Counted from the first letter of the stretch, positions 16,059 to 24,559 are shown. The stretch is DNA of 41,209 nt from Puniceibacterium antarcticum (GCF_002760615.1 NZ_AWWI01000067.1:1-41209); one strand, 5' to 3'. Numbers and translations: made by a program. The notes: a model not told the origin generated them from the letters alone.

Positions 16059-17111
16059 TCAGTCGGGGGCTTCGACAAGGATCTTGACCTGGGATTTATC
16101 GGCCACAAGCGCCTCGAAACCCTGCGCCACGATATCGTCAATGGCAATGCGCTTGGTCACCAGCTTGTCAGCACTGAAATAGCCCTGGGTCATCAACTCC
16201 ATGACGGCCGGATAGACGTTGCGGTAGGCGATCGTGCCTTGCAACTGACGCTCTTTGAGCACGACCGTGTTCGGCTGAAACGCGGCGTCGCCTTCCCAGA
16301 TCGACACGATCAGCGTCTGCCCTTCGTGACGGGTGCTGTCGATGCATTGCGGCAGCACCTTGGGCACGCCCGTCACTTCAAAGGCCACATTTACGCCGCC
16401 GGTGGCCTTGCGGATAGTGTCCACCACATCGCAGGCTGACGGGTCCAGCGCCGAGGTCGCCCCAAGATCAAGTGCCTTTTGCCGCCGTACCTCTGACGGT
16501 TCGACCACATGGATCTGCCCGGCGCCGGCGACGCGCAGCGCCTCGACCACCAAAAGGCCGATGGGGCCTGCGCCAAAGACCGCTGCGGTATCACCTGCCT
16601 TGATCTTGGACAGGCGCACGGCATGCAGGGCCACAGCCGCAGGTTCCACCAGCGCGCCCTGTTCCATCGACAGACTGTCGGGGATCTTGTGCACCATGCG
16701 GGCGGGTACCACGGAATAGGCGGCAAAACCACCGTGACCGCCCGACAACCCGACAAAGCCAAGCGTGTCGCAGAGGTTGTATTTCCCCTCAAGACAGGCG
16801 GGGCAGGTGCCGCAGGCAAAGATCGGTTCAATGGCCACCCGGTCGCCTTTCGCGAGGCCGCTCACACCTTCGCCCAGATCAGTCACTGTCCCGCTGAATT
16901 CATGGCCCATGGTGATCGGGGCCTGATCGTGGCTCAGCGGGTGGTCCGTACCCACCGGGATAAAGATCGGCCCGGCAAGATATTCATGCAGATCACTGCC
17001 GCAGATACCTGTCCAGGCGACTTTGACCTTGACCTCTCCCGGGCCGGCTGTCGGCTCGGTCACGTCCTCGACGCGGATATCTTTGACTCCATGCCAGCGT
17101 GCAGATTTCAT
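16059..17111 (-). CDS. Zinc-dependent 2,3-butanediol dehydrogenase-like alcohol dehydrogenase
   Basis: Medium-chain zinc dehydrogenase, 350 aa. Catalytic zinc ligands are Cys in 'GICGSDLHE' and His/Glu in 'MGHEFSG'. The structural zinc loop is 'CGTCPACLEGKYNLC' and the NAD site is 'VFGAGPIGLLV'. The insert 'IFIPVGTDHPLSHDQAP' after 'DLHEYLAGP' is typical of (R,R)-butanediol/acetoin dehydrogenases. It is the last gene of a minus-strand operon behind an acetoin-reductase-like SDR, a flavin monooxygenase and an AcoR-like regulator, which supports a C4 diol/hydroxyketone role. Related families (sorbitol, threonine dehydrogenases) cannot be fully excluded. Confidence 0.85.
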   Translation of the reverse strand: MKSARWHGVKDIRVEDVTEPTAGPGEVKVKVAWTGICGSDLHEYLAGPIFIPVGTDHPLSHDQAPITMGHEFSGTVTDLGEGVSGLAKGDRVAIEPIFACGTCPACLEGKYNLCDTLGFVGLSGGHGGFAAYSVVPARMVHKIPDSLSMEQGALVEPAAVALHAVRLSKIKAGDTAAVFGAGPIGLLVVEALRVAGAGQIHVVEPSEVRRQKALDLGATSALDPSACDVVDTIRKATGGVNVAFEVTGVPKVLPQCIDSTRHEGQTLIVSIWEGDAAFQPNTVVLKERQLQGTIAYRNVYPAVMELMTQGYFSADKLVTKRIAIDDIVAQGFEALVADKSQVKILVEAPD

Positions 17112-17140
17112 GGTATTTCCTTTTATTTTTCAAGTGTAAA

Positions 17141-17171
17141 GGCGGCCCCGGCCGTGCCGCAAGGGACCGCC
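17141..17171. repeat. Intercistronic hairpin between the dehydrogenase and SDR genes
   Basis: GGCGGCCCC (17141-17149) pairs with GGGACCGCC (17163-17171), with one mismatch. It lies in the 76-bp spacer of the operon. No T-run follows on the minus strand, so it is more likely an mRNA stabiliser or processing site than a terminator. Confidence 0.45.
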
Positions 17172-17187
17172 GCAGAGGCCAAAACGC

Positions 17188-17967
17188 TCAGCGGTAGACC
17201 ATACCGCCGTCGATCAGGATCGACTGTCCGGTCATGTAATCGCTGTCAGGTCCGGCGAGGTACGAGACAAGGCGCGCCACATCCTCGGGTGTCTGCGCCC
17301 GGCCAAGCGCGATTGAGCCGACGAACTTGTCAAAGGTCTCGCCCTTGGCCGCGCCCGTCAGTTCGGCAAAGCGGCTGTCGATCTCGGTCCACATGTCGGT
17401 GCCGACCACGCCGGGGCAGTAGGCGTTGACCGTGATGCCATCGGCGGCAAACTCACGGGCCGCGCATTGTGTCAGCGCCCGCACGGCAAACTTGGTCGCG
17501 CAATAGGCCCCCAGCATCGGAAAGCCCTCGTGCCCTGCGATGGACGCGGCTGAGATGATCTTGCCCTTTGTACCATCGGCCTTGAACCGCGCCGCCGCCG
17601 CCTGAATGCCCCAGAGCACACCCTTGACGTTGACGGCGTGGACCTTGTCGATTTCTTCTTCGGTGATCTTTGCGATGGACTGCACCTGTGCGATGCCCGC
17701 ATTGTTGATCATGATGTCGAAGCCGCCAAGCTTTGAAGCCGCGGTCTCAATTGCGTCGATGACTGCGGTGCGGTTCCTGACATCTGCGGTGATGGTGCAG
17801 ACCTTTGCGCCGCTGGCCGTCAGCTGTGCGGCGGCATCGGCAAGCTGATCGGCGTTCAGATCGACCAGTGCAATGGCCGCCCCATCCGATGCAAGACGCA
17901 TGGCGATGCCCAAACCGATACCGCGCGCGCCGCCCGTGATGACGGCGACTTTTCCTTCAAGTGACAT
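17188..17967 (-). CDS. Acetoin (diacetyl) reductase-like short-chain dehydrogenase
   Basis: Classical SDR of 259 aa. It has the cofactor motif 'TGGARGIG', 'NNAG', catalytic Ser in '[11 protein letters not shown]' and 'YCATK' (Tyr-x3-Lys), with the substrate cap '[14 protein letters not shown]'. The last is characteristic of acetoin reductase/BudC-like and related meso-butanediol dehydrogenases. The acidic residue after the second strand ('ALVDLNADQ') points to NAD(H). It lies mid-operon between the flavin monooxygenase and the zinc dehydrogenase. Whether it runs as acetoin reductase or diol oxidase is not readable from the sequence. Confidence 0.85.
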   Translation of the reverse strand: MSLEGKVAVITGGARGIGLGIAMRLASDGAAIALVDLNADQLADAAAQLTASGAKVCTITADVRNRTAVIDAIETAASKLGGFDIMINNAGIAQVQSIAKITEEEIDKVHAVNVKGVLWGIQAAAARFKADGTKGKIISAASIAGHEGFPMLGAYCATKFAVRALTQCAAREFAADGITVNAYCPGVVGTDMWTEIDSRFAELTGAAKGETFDKFVGSIALGRAQTPEDVARLVSYLAGPDSDYMTGQSILIDGGMVYR

Positions 17968-18000
17968 GGAATTCCCTTTTTGAATTTTCTGGACCCTGAG

Positions 18001-18030
18001 GCGCGCCCGGCCACAGAACGCCGGGCGCGC
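18001..18030. repeat. Strong intercistronic hairpin between SDR and flavin monooxygenase genes
   Basis: GCGCGCCCGG (18001-18010) pairs perfectly with CCGGGCGCGC (18021-18030) around a 10-nt loop. It lies 7 bp after the monooxygenase stop codon (minus strand). No T-run follows. It could partly terminate transcription or protect the upstream message, giving more monooxygenase than dehydrogenase transcript. Confidence 0.6.
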
Positions 18031-18036
18031 GCTGCA

Positions 18037-19836
18037 TCACGACAGGTGATGCACGTCCTGAAGGCCGTAGACGGCGGTATCGAGCCCCTCCATCCGGGCC
18101 TTCAGCTGCAAGGCCAGATACAGTGAATAATGCCGCGACTGGTGCAGGTTGCCGCCGTGGAACCACAGGTTGTCCTGCTGGGTCGGTTTCCACATGTTGC
18201 GCTGTTCCCCTTCCCAGGGGCCGGGGTCCTTGGTGGTGTCCGAGCCAAGGCCCCAGACCTTGCCCACCTTGTCGGCGACCTCCTGGCTGATCAGATCTGC
18301 AGCCCAGCCGTTCATCGACCCATATCCGGTGGCCATGACAACCAGATCAGCCTCAAGCCGCGTGCCGTCCTTCAGGACAACCGCATTTTCGTCAAAGTGA
18401 TCGACCTGACCTTTGACCAGCTTCACCTCACCGTCGATGATCAGCTGGCTCGCGCCCACGTCGATGTAATAGCCCGACCCGCGCCGCAGGTATTTCAAGA
18501 ACAGGCCCGATCCGTCGTCACCCCAGTCGAGATCAAACCCCGCCTTTTCCAGCCCGGCGTAGAACGCAGCGTCGCGTTCGCGCATCTGATCATAGAGCGG
18601 AATCTGGAATTCATGCATGATCCGGTAGGGCAGGGAGGCAAAGACCATGTCGGCCTTTTCCGTGGTCATGCCACTGGCCACCGCCTCTTCGGAATAAAGC
18701 GCGCCCAGACCGATCTCCATCAGGCTCTCAGATCGCACGATGTGGGTCGAGGACCGCTGAACCATGGTGACATCGGCATCGGCCTCCCAGAGGGCGGCAC
18801 AGATGTCATGGGCCGAATTGTTCGATCCCACCACGACGACCTTCTTGCCGGTCCAGTCATCCGGACCCTTGTGCTGCGAGGAATGCTGGATCTCGCCCTT
18901 GAAGCTGTCCATGCCCGGAAAGTCCGGCAGGTTCGGCTTGCCCGACATGCCGGTGGCCAGCACCAGTTGCGTCGGGTGCAGCACCACGCGTTCGCCGTCG
19001 CGCATCACCTCAACTGTCCAGCGGCCCTCGGAATCGTCAAACTGCGCACTCTCAACGGTCGAGCGGGTCCAGTAGTTGATCTCCATGACCTTGGTGTACA
19101 TTTCCAGCCAGTCACCAACCTTGTCCTTGGGTGTGAAGACCGGCCAGGTGTCGGGAAATTTGATATAGGGCAGGTGGTCGTACCAGATCGGATCGTGCAG
19201 GCAGAGCGACTTGTACCGGCTGCGCCACTGATCCCCCGGGCGGTCGTGCTTGTCCAGAACGATGGTCGGCACACCCAGCTGCCGCATCCGCGCCCCCAGC
19301 GCAATGCCCCCCTGACCACCACCGATGATCACCGTATAGGGCTGTGTGTCATAGCCAAGCTTGGCCTCTTCGGCCTCGCGGCGGTCTTTCCAGCTGTCGC
19401 GGTTCTTCTTTGCACCATGTTCGGCGCCCATCGGGCGGCGCGTGCCACGGTTCTCCTCAAAGCCTTTCAGTTCTTGCAGCGCGGTCAGCAGGGTCCAGAT
19501 CCGGTCATCCTTCAGCCGCATCAGGCCCCAGCCGCGCCCCGCCTTCGTCTCGAAGGTGATCCATGCCGTGGTCACGCCGCCCTCCTCGGCGGGGACCTCA
19601 CCGGCCTGTAGCTCAAATTGGCGCGGCTGCGTGTGGGTCAACTGCTGCGTCAGCATGTCCGCGACGCCATCCGGGCCTTCTACCGTTTTCAGGTTCCACG
19701 TCACGGCAACAAGGTCGCGCCAATAGCTGTCGGTTGCGAACAGCGCCTTGGCGCCCTCCACGTCGCCCGCCTCCAGCGCGCCGTTAAGCGAGTCCAGCAC
19801 CTCCTGCGTGCGGGTTGTCACGGTTGAATCAAGCAT
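18037..19836 (-). CDS. Flavin-containing monooxygenase with NTF2/SnoaL-like N-terminal domain
   Basis: Protein of 599 aa. The ATG at 19836 (or the adjacent one at 19839) sits behind a GGAGGAG ribosome site. Residues ~1-140 form an NTF2/SnoaL-like module ('VEGAKALFATDSYWRDLVAV'). The rest is a two-dinucleotide FMO: FAD site 'VIIGGGQGGIALGARM', the FMO-type motif 'FKGEIQHSSQHK', NADPH site 'VVVVGSNNSAHDICAAL' and 'VVMATGYG'. These motifs are closer to YUCCA/FMO enzymes than to classical Baeyer-Villiger monooxygenases. It follows an AcoR-like regulator and precedes two dehydrogenases of butanediol/acetoin type, so oxygenation of a small hydroxyketone is a plausible inference. The substrate is unknown. 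Confidence 0.85.
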   Translation of the reverse strand: MLDSTVTTRTQEVLDSLNGALEAGDVEGAKALFATDSYWRDLVAVTWNLKTVEGPDGVADMLTQQLTHTQPRQFELQAGEVPAEEGGVTTAWITFETKAGRGWGLMRLKDDRIWTLLTALQELKGFEENRGTRRPMGAEHGAKKNRDSWKDRREAEEAKLGYDTQPYTVIIGGGQGGIALGARMRQLGVPTIVLDKHDRPGDQWRSRYKSLCLHDPIWYDHLPYIKFPDTWPVFTPKDKVGDWLEMYTKVMEINYWTRSTVESAQFDDSEGRWTVEVMRDGERVVLHPTQLVLATGMSGKPNLPDFPGMDSFKGEIQHSSQHKGPDDWTGKKVVVVGSNNSAHDICAALWEADADVTMVQRSSTHIVRSESLMEIGLGALYSEEAVASGMTTEKADMVFASLPYRIMHEFQIPLYDQMRERDAAFYAGLEKAGFDLDWGDDGSGLFLKYLRRGSGYYIDVGASQLIIDGEVKLVKGQVDHFDENAVVLKDGTRLEADLVVMATGYGSMNGWAADLISQEVADKVGKVWGLGSDTTKDPGPWEGEQRNMWKPTQQDNLWFHGGNLHQSRHYSLYLALQLKARMEGLDTAVYGLQDVHHLS

Positions 19837-19949
19837 CATCTCTCCTCCTCTGAGCGTGTTGCTGTCGCAGAGTATCGTGGGGGATCCGCGTTGCGATCCA
19901 CCGCCACGTGCGCCCAGATGCATAAATAATGGGCGCTGCGATGCGGCAT

Positions 19950-19973
19950 GTTGCGGGCGCAACGCCGTGCAAC
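19950..19973. promoter_or_regulatory. Inverted repeat, candidate operator for the AcoR-like regulator
   Basis: GTTGCG-GG-CGCAAC (19950-19963) is a perfect dyad, and a second GCAAC follows at 19969-19973. It lies in the 137-bp spacer between the regulator's stop and the monooxygenase start. I looked for a -24/-12 (sigma-54) promoter in the spacer and found no good match. Confidence 0.35.
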
Positions 19974-19976
19974 GGA

Positions 19977-21707
19977 TCAGGCGGGCGGTTGCACCCCGGC
20001 CCGGCGCATCCGGCGCAGAATGGTAGAGCGGTTGACCCCAAGACGGCGCGCGGCGCGGGACATGTTCCACCCGCAGGCCTCCATCACCAGTTCCAGCGGT
20101 TCTTCGGTGTCGGGGCTGTGCGATGCCGTGTCGATCGGCTTCGGCAGATCCGGCTGATCAAGCACCCGGCCTTCGCAAAGGGCAACGGCCACATCGAGCA
20201 CCTGTTCAAGTTCGCGCAGGTTGCCCGGCCAGTGACGGCCCAGCAGCTCGGCGCGGGCAGAGGGCGACAGGCGCATATCATCGGGCGCGCGCCGCCGCAG
20301 CAACCGGTCCAGCAGCCAGCCCAGATCCTGCCGCTGGCGCAGCGGCGGCAGGGTCAGCGTTGCCCCGGCAAGGCGGTGGAACAGCGCGCGCGGCAGATCA
20401 AGCGCACCGGGGTCCAGACAGGTGGTTGAAACCGGTCTCAACCCGCTGTTGCTGTCCAGAAGGGCGATCAGCGCAGCGCCTGTGCCCTCCGTCAGCTCTT
20501 CGATCCGGCGCAGCAAAAGCGTGGTGGGGCCAGTGATCTCCCGACAGGCATCTGCCAGTGCGTTTTGCGACAGCCCTGCGCATTCAAGGGTGACAAAGCC
20601 GCTCGCCGTCCCCACCATATGGACGGCGCGGGCCAGTTTCGTCTTGCCCGTCCCGGTTTCCCCCGTGATCAGAAGCGGCACGGTGGTCCCGGCCAGCTTG
20701 GCCGCCCGCGCCAAAAGCTGCGCCATCGTCGGATCATTGCCAGAAAGCTCGGTCAGCGGGCCGCCCTGCCGACTGCTGCGCAACGCCGTACGGGGGGCCT
20801 GAGGCGCAATCGCATGTCCGAAAAGCGCGCCACCGTCGCGCATTCTGATCACACGGTCTTCGGTTCGCCGGTCCCGCATCAGATCAGGCAGATCGTCCAC
20901 CGTCAGCCCCAGCACCTCGTCGACGCGGCGCCCAAGGATCACGCCCCCCTCGGGGAACAGCCGACGGGCCCCGCGCGTGTAACCCAATATCCGGCCCGAT
21001 CCGTCCAGCCGGATGGCGGCTTCGGGATCCACATCCAGAAACTCGGGACTGTCTGACAACCGCAGCACCCAGTCGCGGCGGCTTTCGGCCATGAGGTTGG
21101 CGAGCTCCACCCGCCGCGCGGCATTGGTGACAAGGCTCATGGCAAGGTTCTGACTGCGTTTCGGGGATGGCGAGCGCAAAAGCGAGATGTCGAGAACCGC
21201 CGCCAGCCCGCCCAGACTGTCAAAGATCGGCGCGGCCGTGCAACTCAGCGGTGTATGTGCATTGCCGAAATGATCGTCCTGATGCACCGTCACCGGCTCC
21301 TGCGTGACGATACAGGCCCCGACCCCGCAGGTCCCGGCAAGGTTTTCGGACCAGTTGGACCCAAGATACAGCCCGGCTCCGCGCAGATTATCGACAAAAA
21401 GATCATCCCCGAAGAAATCGACACAGACCCCTTTGGCATCGGTCAGAAGCAGGACGTAGCTTTGTCCTGTGACCTGCCGGAACAGGCTCTGCAGGCTGCA
21501 GCGGGCCGCACTGATCAACCATTCGGCCTGCTTGCGATGGTCACGAAGTTCCGTCTCGGTCACGATATAGGCCGGATCACTGCGCGTGGGATCCATACCG
21601 TAAAGTTCGACACAGCGCCTCCAAGACTCGGATACGAATGTATCACGTCCTGTGGCTGTGCCGCCCAGCACCCGTTCGATTTCTTCGACGTGCTGACGTT
21701 CTGCCAT
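19977..21707 (-). CDS. AcoR-like GAF/AAA+/Fis regulator with degenerate AAA+ domain
   Basis: Protein of 576 aa. ATG 21707 follows a GGGAGGAC ribosome site. The N-terminal half matches AcoR-type regulators: 'SESWRRCVELYGMDP', then a GAF-like sensor with 'GSNWSENLAGTCGVGACI' and 'NAHTPLSCTAAPIFD', then a PAS-like linker. The AAA+ part keeps Walker A 'GETGTGKT'. It lacks the GAFTGA sigma-54 contact loop entirely, and the Walker B position reads 'TLLLRRIEEL' instead of L-x-x-D-E. The C-terminus has a Fis-type HTH ('WNMSRAARRLGVNRSTILRRM'). It probably binds DNA and senses a ligand but should not remodel sigma-54 polymerase. It lies upstream of, and in line with, the monooxygenase operon. Confidence 0.88.
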   Translation of the reverse strand: MAERQHVEEIERVLGGTATGRDTFVSESWRRCVELYGMDPTRSDPAYIVTETELRDHRKQAEWLISAARCSLQSLFRQVTGQSYVLLLTDAKGVCVDFFGDDLFVDNLRGAGLYLGSNWSENLAGTCGVGACIVTQEPVTVHQDDHFGNAHTPLSCTAAPIFDSLGGLAAVLDISLLRSPSPKRSQNLAMSLVTNAARRVELANLMAESRRDWVLRLSDSPEFLDVDPEAAIRLDGSGRILGYTRGARRLFPEGGVILGRRVDEVLGLTVDDLPDLMRDRRTEDRVIRMRDGGALFGHAIAPQAPRTALRSSRQGGPLTELSGNDPTMAQLLARAAKLAGTTVPLLITGETGTGKTKLARAVHMVGTASGFVTLECAGLSQNALADACREITGPTTLLLRRIEELTEGTGAALIALLDSNSGLRPVSTTCLDPGALDLPRALFHRLAGATLTLPPLRQRQDLGWLLDRLLRRRAPDDMRLSPSARAELLGRHWPGNLRELEQVLDVAVALCEGRVLDQPDLPKPIDTASHSPDTEEPLELVMEACGWNMSRAARRLGVNRSTILRRMRRAGVQPPA

Positions 21708-21926
21708 GCCGCTTGTCCTCCCTGCGGACAAGGTTAACACAGGCACGCAGGCTGACAGAGACGACTTTCGTCGGCCACACATGATGCGCGTATTTTGGCC
21801 ACCTGGTTGGAAAAATCCTGCCGTCTTGGCGCCAATGCCGATCCGCCTCAGTCGGACTGAGGCGACAGTGACGCCGTGTCCAAAGAAGAAACGACTGTCC
21901 AAAACGGGCCGTCACTCAGGCATCAA

Positions 21927-22136
21927 TCAACCGCAGGGGGGCGGTAGACCTCTGATAATGCAACCAAGGACGACGTGGCCGTTCGCGTCAAAGGCGCGCC
22001 AAAGCCAGTGGTTGTTACCGGGATCGAAATCACGCTCAGCACACACGACATCGCGCAGGCTCAGGGCAAAACGATGATGCGCCCAGACAGCCTGAGAGAT
22101 GATGGAACGGGTAAACGGCTGGTCCTTCAGGCGTCG
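21927..22136 (-). pseudogene. IS6-family transposase remnant with internal deletion
   Basis: One minus-strand frame of 70 codons reads 'FTRSIISQAVWAHHRFALSL' and 'RDVV', then jumps to 'NNHWLWRAFDANGHVVLG'. The first part is the IS6 N-terminal HTH. The second is the segment after the first catalytic Asp in IS6 transposases ('KHWLWRAVDANGDVLD'). About 40 residues between them are missing, with the frame kept. The rest of the DDE domain is lost. Confidence 0.7.
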
Positions 22137-22202
22137 TAGTGAAACTTGGCGGACCCTCAGCGATCGCTATGCTCGCAGCGGGATCACGTCGCTAACATGA
22201 CA

Positions 22203-22283
22203 AAGGCGTTCTGGCACCTGACGCATCCAGACCTTCGTCGCTCTGCGCGCGTGTCGGCGTGTCTGGATCATTTCGGGACACTT
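22203..22283 (+). pseudogene. Possible LysR-type regulator C-terminal scrap
   Basis: Plus-strand translation gives 'AFWHLTHPDLRRSARVSACL' followed by 'DHFG', the usual end of LysR effector domains ('LWLLTHPDLRRTARVRAFLDF'). Nothing of the rest of a LysR protein is found upstream. From 22284 to 22508 I see no recognisable gene, although the minus strand has a 75-codon open frame without family resemblance. Confidence 0.45.
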
Positions 22284-22508
22284 GGCGGAGTTTTATGGGC
22301 GGATACAGGCTGCCCGTCGCTGCGGCGCAATGAACTGGCTGTAAAGGAGAGGTCTTCTGATGCGGGTTCGCGGCGGAACGTTGCGGCGATCCGTTCGAGA
22401 GAAATCGGTGACCGCGCCTCAAACCAGCGTGTCTCTGGCTCCTGCTTCAGCTGATAGGCGCCATGCCAGAGGGCGGGTCTTATGTTCATCGTCATTCTCC
22501 CTTGAAAT

Positions 22509-22538
22509 TGCGCCGCACGGCAGCTGCCGTGCGGCGCA
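22509..22538 (-). terminator. Perfect 30-nt palindrome, terminator of the multicopper oxidase operon
   Basis: The sequence 22509-22538 is fully self-complementary (arms TGCGCCGCACGGCAG and its complement). It begins 6 bp beyond the oxidase stop on the minus strand and is followed by a weakly T-containing stretch. It is very stable and probably halts transcription; the lack of a long T-run leaves the mechanism open. Confidence 0.65.
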
Positions 22539-22544
22539 GAGACG

Positions 22545-24050
22545 TCAGGTAGATTTGGGCTGCACGTTCAAAGTCGTCATCATCCCGCTTGCCAGATGCG
22601 GCATGTGGTGGCAGTGCAGCATCCACTGTGCCGCCTCGCCGGCATCAAGTGCAACTGTAACCTGGGCCATCGGCGGGACGTAGACCGTGTCGCGCCGTGC
22701 GCCGGAAAAGCGCTGACCATTGATCGCGACGACCTGAAACACATGGCCATGCAGGTGCATAGGGTGGCCCATCATCGACATGTTGTGAAAGGTCAGCTCG
22801 ACCCTGTCGCCGCTTCGGACGGAAATTGGGACGTGGTTGTCCCAAGTCTGGCCGTTTATGGTCCAGACGTAGGGCGACATCGCCCCGCCCAGCATGACCA
22901 TCTCGGCGCTGACCACCGGACGATCTTCCAGAGGCTGCATGGCCCTCAACCCGCGTTCCTGCATCAGGTCGAGGTCGAAGGCCGGGCTTTGCGTGTCGCC
23001 CAGCTCGTCGATGCGGGATACGTTGGCACCCTTGGTCGCAAGGATCAGGCCGGACTGGTCTCGGGTCCCCTCTCGCCGGGCGAGGACTGGAAAGGCGCCC
23101 TGACCAGCGGGCAGATCAAGAAGGATATCGAGCCGCTGCGCCATCGCGATGCCAAAGCGCCGCCCCGTCACGGGGTGCACGTCGTGCCCGTCAACGGCCC
23201 TTAGGGTGCCCTTGACAGCCCCAGTGTCGATCCAGAAGCTGGTTGCAGCCGCGGCATTGATGATCCGCAGACGAACGCGACCGCCGACCTCGACCGGGAC
23301 CACCTGCGGATCAGTCAGCGTGCGGTCGTTCACAAGGTAGGCGTCGAAGTCGAAGTCGTTGAGGTCCATCGCCATGCCACCCATGGCGTTGTGGTCCATG
23401 TTGCCCATGGTCATGCCACCCATGCTGCCGTGATCCATCCCGCCCATATCCATGGCCCCATGGTTAGACCCATCCATGGTCATACCCGGCAGGACGTCGG
23501 CTCCCGGCATCGCTCCTGCAATCCGGGCGAGCACCTCCTCGGGGGCTTGGAAGGAGAAATCATGCAGGAACATGACGACCTCTTGCCGATCTTCGGCCAC
23601 GTCCTCCGCTGTGCGGACGATCAGTGGGGCGGCGAGCAATTGCATTTCCTGTGTGGGGATGTGGCTGTGCATCCAATGGGTGCCGGGCTGCGGCGCAAAA
23701 TCGTAGCTGCGCATCTCGCCGCGCGCCAGTTTGGGCATCGGCATGTCCGGCACGCCGTCCTGCATGTTGGGCGGGATCTGACCATGCCAGTGGATCAGGG
23801 TTTCGACGTCCAGTGTGTTGCTGAGATCAACTCGGAACCGCTGAGACGGGTCAAGGATCAGGCCAGCGCCGCCGCTGGCGTTCGTCAGGCCATATACGGT
23901 GGCTGCTCGACCGCCGATGTCGAGCGTCCGGCTACCTGCTGTCAGCGACAGGATGGAGGTCTGCGCCTTGGCGGTGTTAGCGAAAAAGGGCGCGGCGCTC
24001 AGCGCAGCACCGCCGGCCAGAAAGCCGCGGCGGGTGAAATGATGTGTCAT
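22545..24050 (-). CDS. Multicopper oxidase, CopA/CueO-like, Tat-exported
   Basis: Periplasmic blue-copper oxidase of 501 aa. The Tat signal is 'RRGFLAGGAALSAAPFF'. Copper motifs in order: 'HWHGQIPPN', 'HWMHSHIPTQE', 'HPMHLHGHVFQ' and 'HCHHMPHLASGMM', the last with Cys and an axial Met for type 1 copper. A Met/Gly/His-rich insert around residues ~195-235 ('MGGMDHGSMGGMTMGNMDHN') is typical of cuprous oxidases in copper tolerance. The role is oxidation of Cu(I), and perhaps detoxification, in the periplasm. The start has CGGAG upstream. It lies 63 bp downstream of the small Met/His-rich protein gene, likely one transcript. Confidence 0.93.
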   Translation of the reverse strand: MTHHFTRRGFLAGGAALSAAPFFANTAKAQTSILSLTAGSRTLDIGGRAATVYGLTNASGGAGLILDPSQRFRVDLSNTLDVETLIHWHGQIPPNMQDGVPDMPMPKLARGEMRSYDFAPQPGTHWMHSHIPTQEMQLLAAPLIVRTAEDVAEDRQEVVMFLHDFSFQAPEEVLARIAGAMPGADVLPGMTMDGSNHGAMDMGGMDHGSMGGMTMGNMDHNAMGGMAMDLNDFDFDAYLVNDRTLTDPQVVPVEVGGRVRLRIINAAAATSFWIDTGAVKGTLRAVDGHDVHPVTGRRFGIAMAQRLDILLDLPAGQGAFPVLARREGTRDQSGLILATKGANVSRIDELGDTQSPAFDLDLMQERGLRAMQPLEDRPVVSAEMVMLGGAMSPYVWTINGQTWDNHVPISVRSGDRVELTFHNMSMMGHPMHLHGHVFQVVAINGQRFSGARRDTVYVPPMAQVTVALDAGEAAQWMLHCHHMPHLASGMMTTLNVQPKST

Positions 24051-24113
24051 GGTTGCTCCGTTGGTCCTTCGAGGACCTGGCGTGGGAAGATGTGCGCCGA
24101 GGCGCGACGATTC

Positions 24114-24476
24114 TCAGGCGATCGGAGCAGTTTGTGGGGGGCGAAGAGAGGGGTCGGGGCTGCGGCCATCGTGAAGCGGCGTCATGCTGGACGCGTAGTC
24201 GCCAGCGATCAGACGAAAAGCGGTGACCGGCATCGCTGCCGACACAGCGGGTGTCATGCCGACGCAGATGATCTGACAGGCGGCATGGGCCAAACCGGTG
24301 GACATGTCATGATCAGAATGGGACTGTTCCATGGCCGTCATCATGTCATGCGGACCAGCGGCCATAGACATGTCCATCTGGTCGAGTGTGAAAGTCCCGA
24401 CAAACGTCACCACAAGCATAAGAAGCACAGCGATGCTGCTTGCAAACCAATGCCGACATGTGACGCTACGCTTCAT
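24114..24476 (-). CDS. Small Met/His-rich membrane-anchored protein, probably copper-related
   Basis: Protein of 120 aa, family not recognised. One N-terminal hydrophobic segment ('FASSIAVLLMLVVTFVGTF') is followed by 'MDMSMAAGPHDMMTAMEQSH', then 'SDHDMSTGLAHAACQIICVG' with two Cys and more Met, i.e. possible Cu(I) ligands. The ATG at 24476 is the most likely start; the frame continues upstream without an obvious signal. It is upstream of and co-directional with the multicopper oxidase, which suggests periplasmic copper handling. An IS6 derivative begins 84 bp upstream and may have altered its promoter. Confidence 0.65.
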   Translation of the reverse strand: MKRSVTCRHWFASSIAVLLMLVVTFVGTFTLDQMDMSMAAGPHDMMTAMEQSHSDHDMSTGLAHAACQIICVGMTPAVSAAMPVTAFRLIAGDYASSMTPLHDGRSPDPSLRPPQTAPIA

Positions 24477-24559
24477 GCCCAAGTCGTAATCCAGCTTTGC
24501 AGCGCTTGCAATCGCCCTGCCGCAAACGTGACCCTGCACCGGTGTTGTCACGTTGACTG

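Noticed and set aside
15822-16439. Plus-strand frame of 205 codons across the end of the dehydrogenase
   Set aside because: Antisense to a zinc dehydrogenase with full motifs and runs through its terminator hairpin.
18130-19611. 493-codon plus-strand open frame opposite the flavin monooxygenase
   Set aside because: His/Arg/Pro-rich product with no recognisable domains; the minus-strand reading has intact FAD and NADPH motifs.
19840-19976. Sigma-54 (-24/-12) promoter before the monooxygenase
   Set aside because: Expected for an AcoR partner, but the best GG/GC pairs have wrong spacing; the regulator also lacks GAFTGA.
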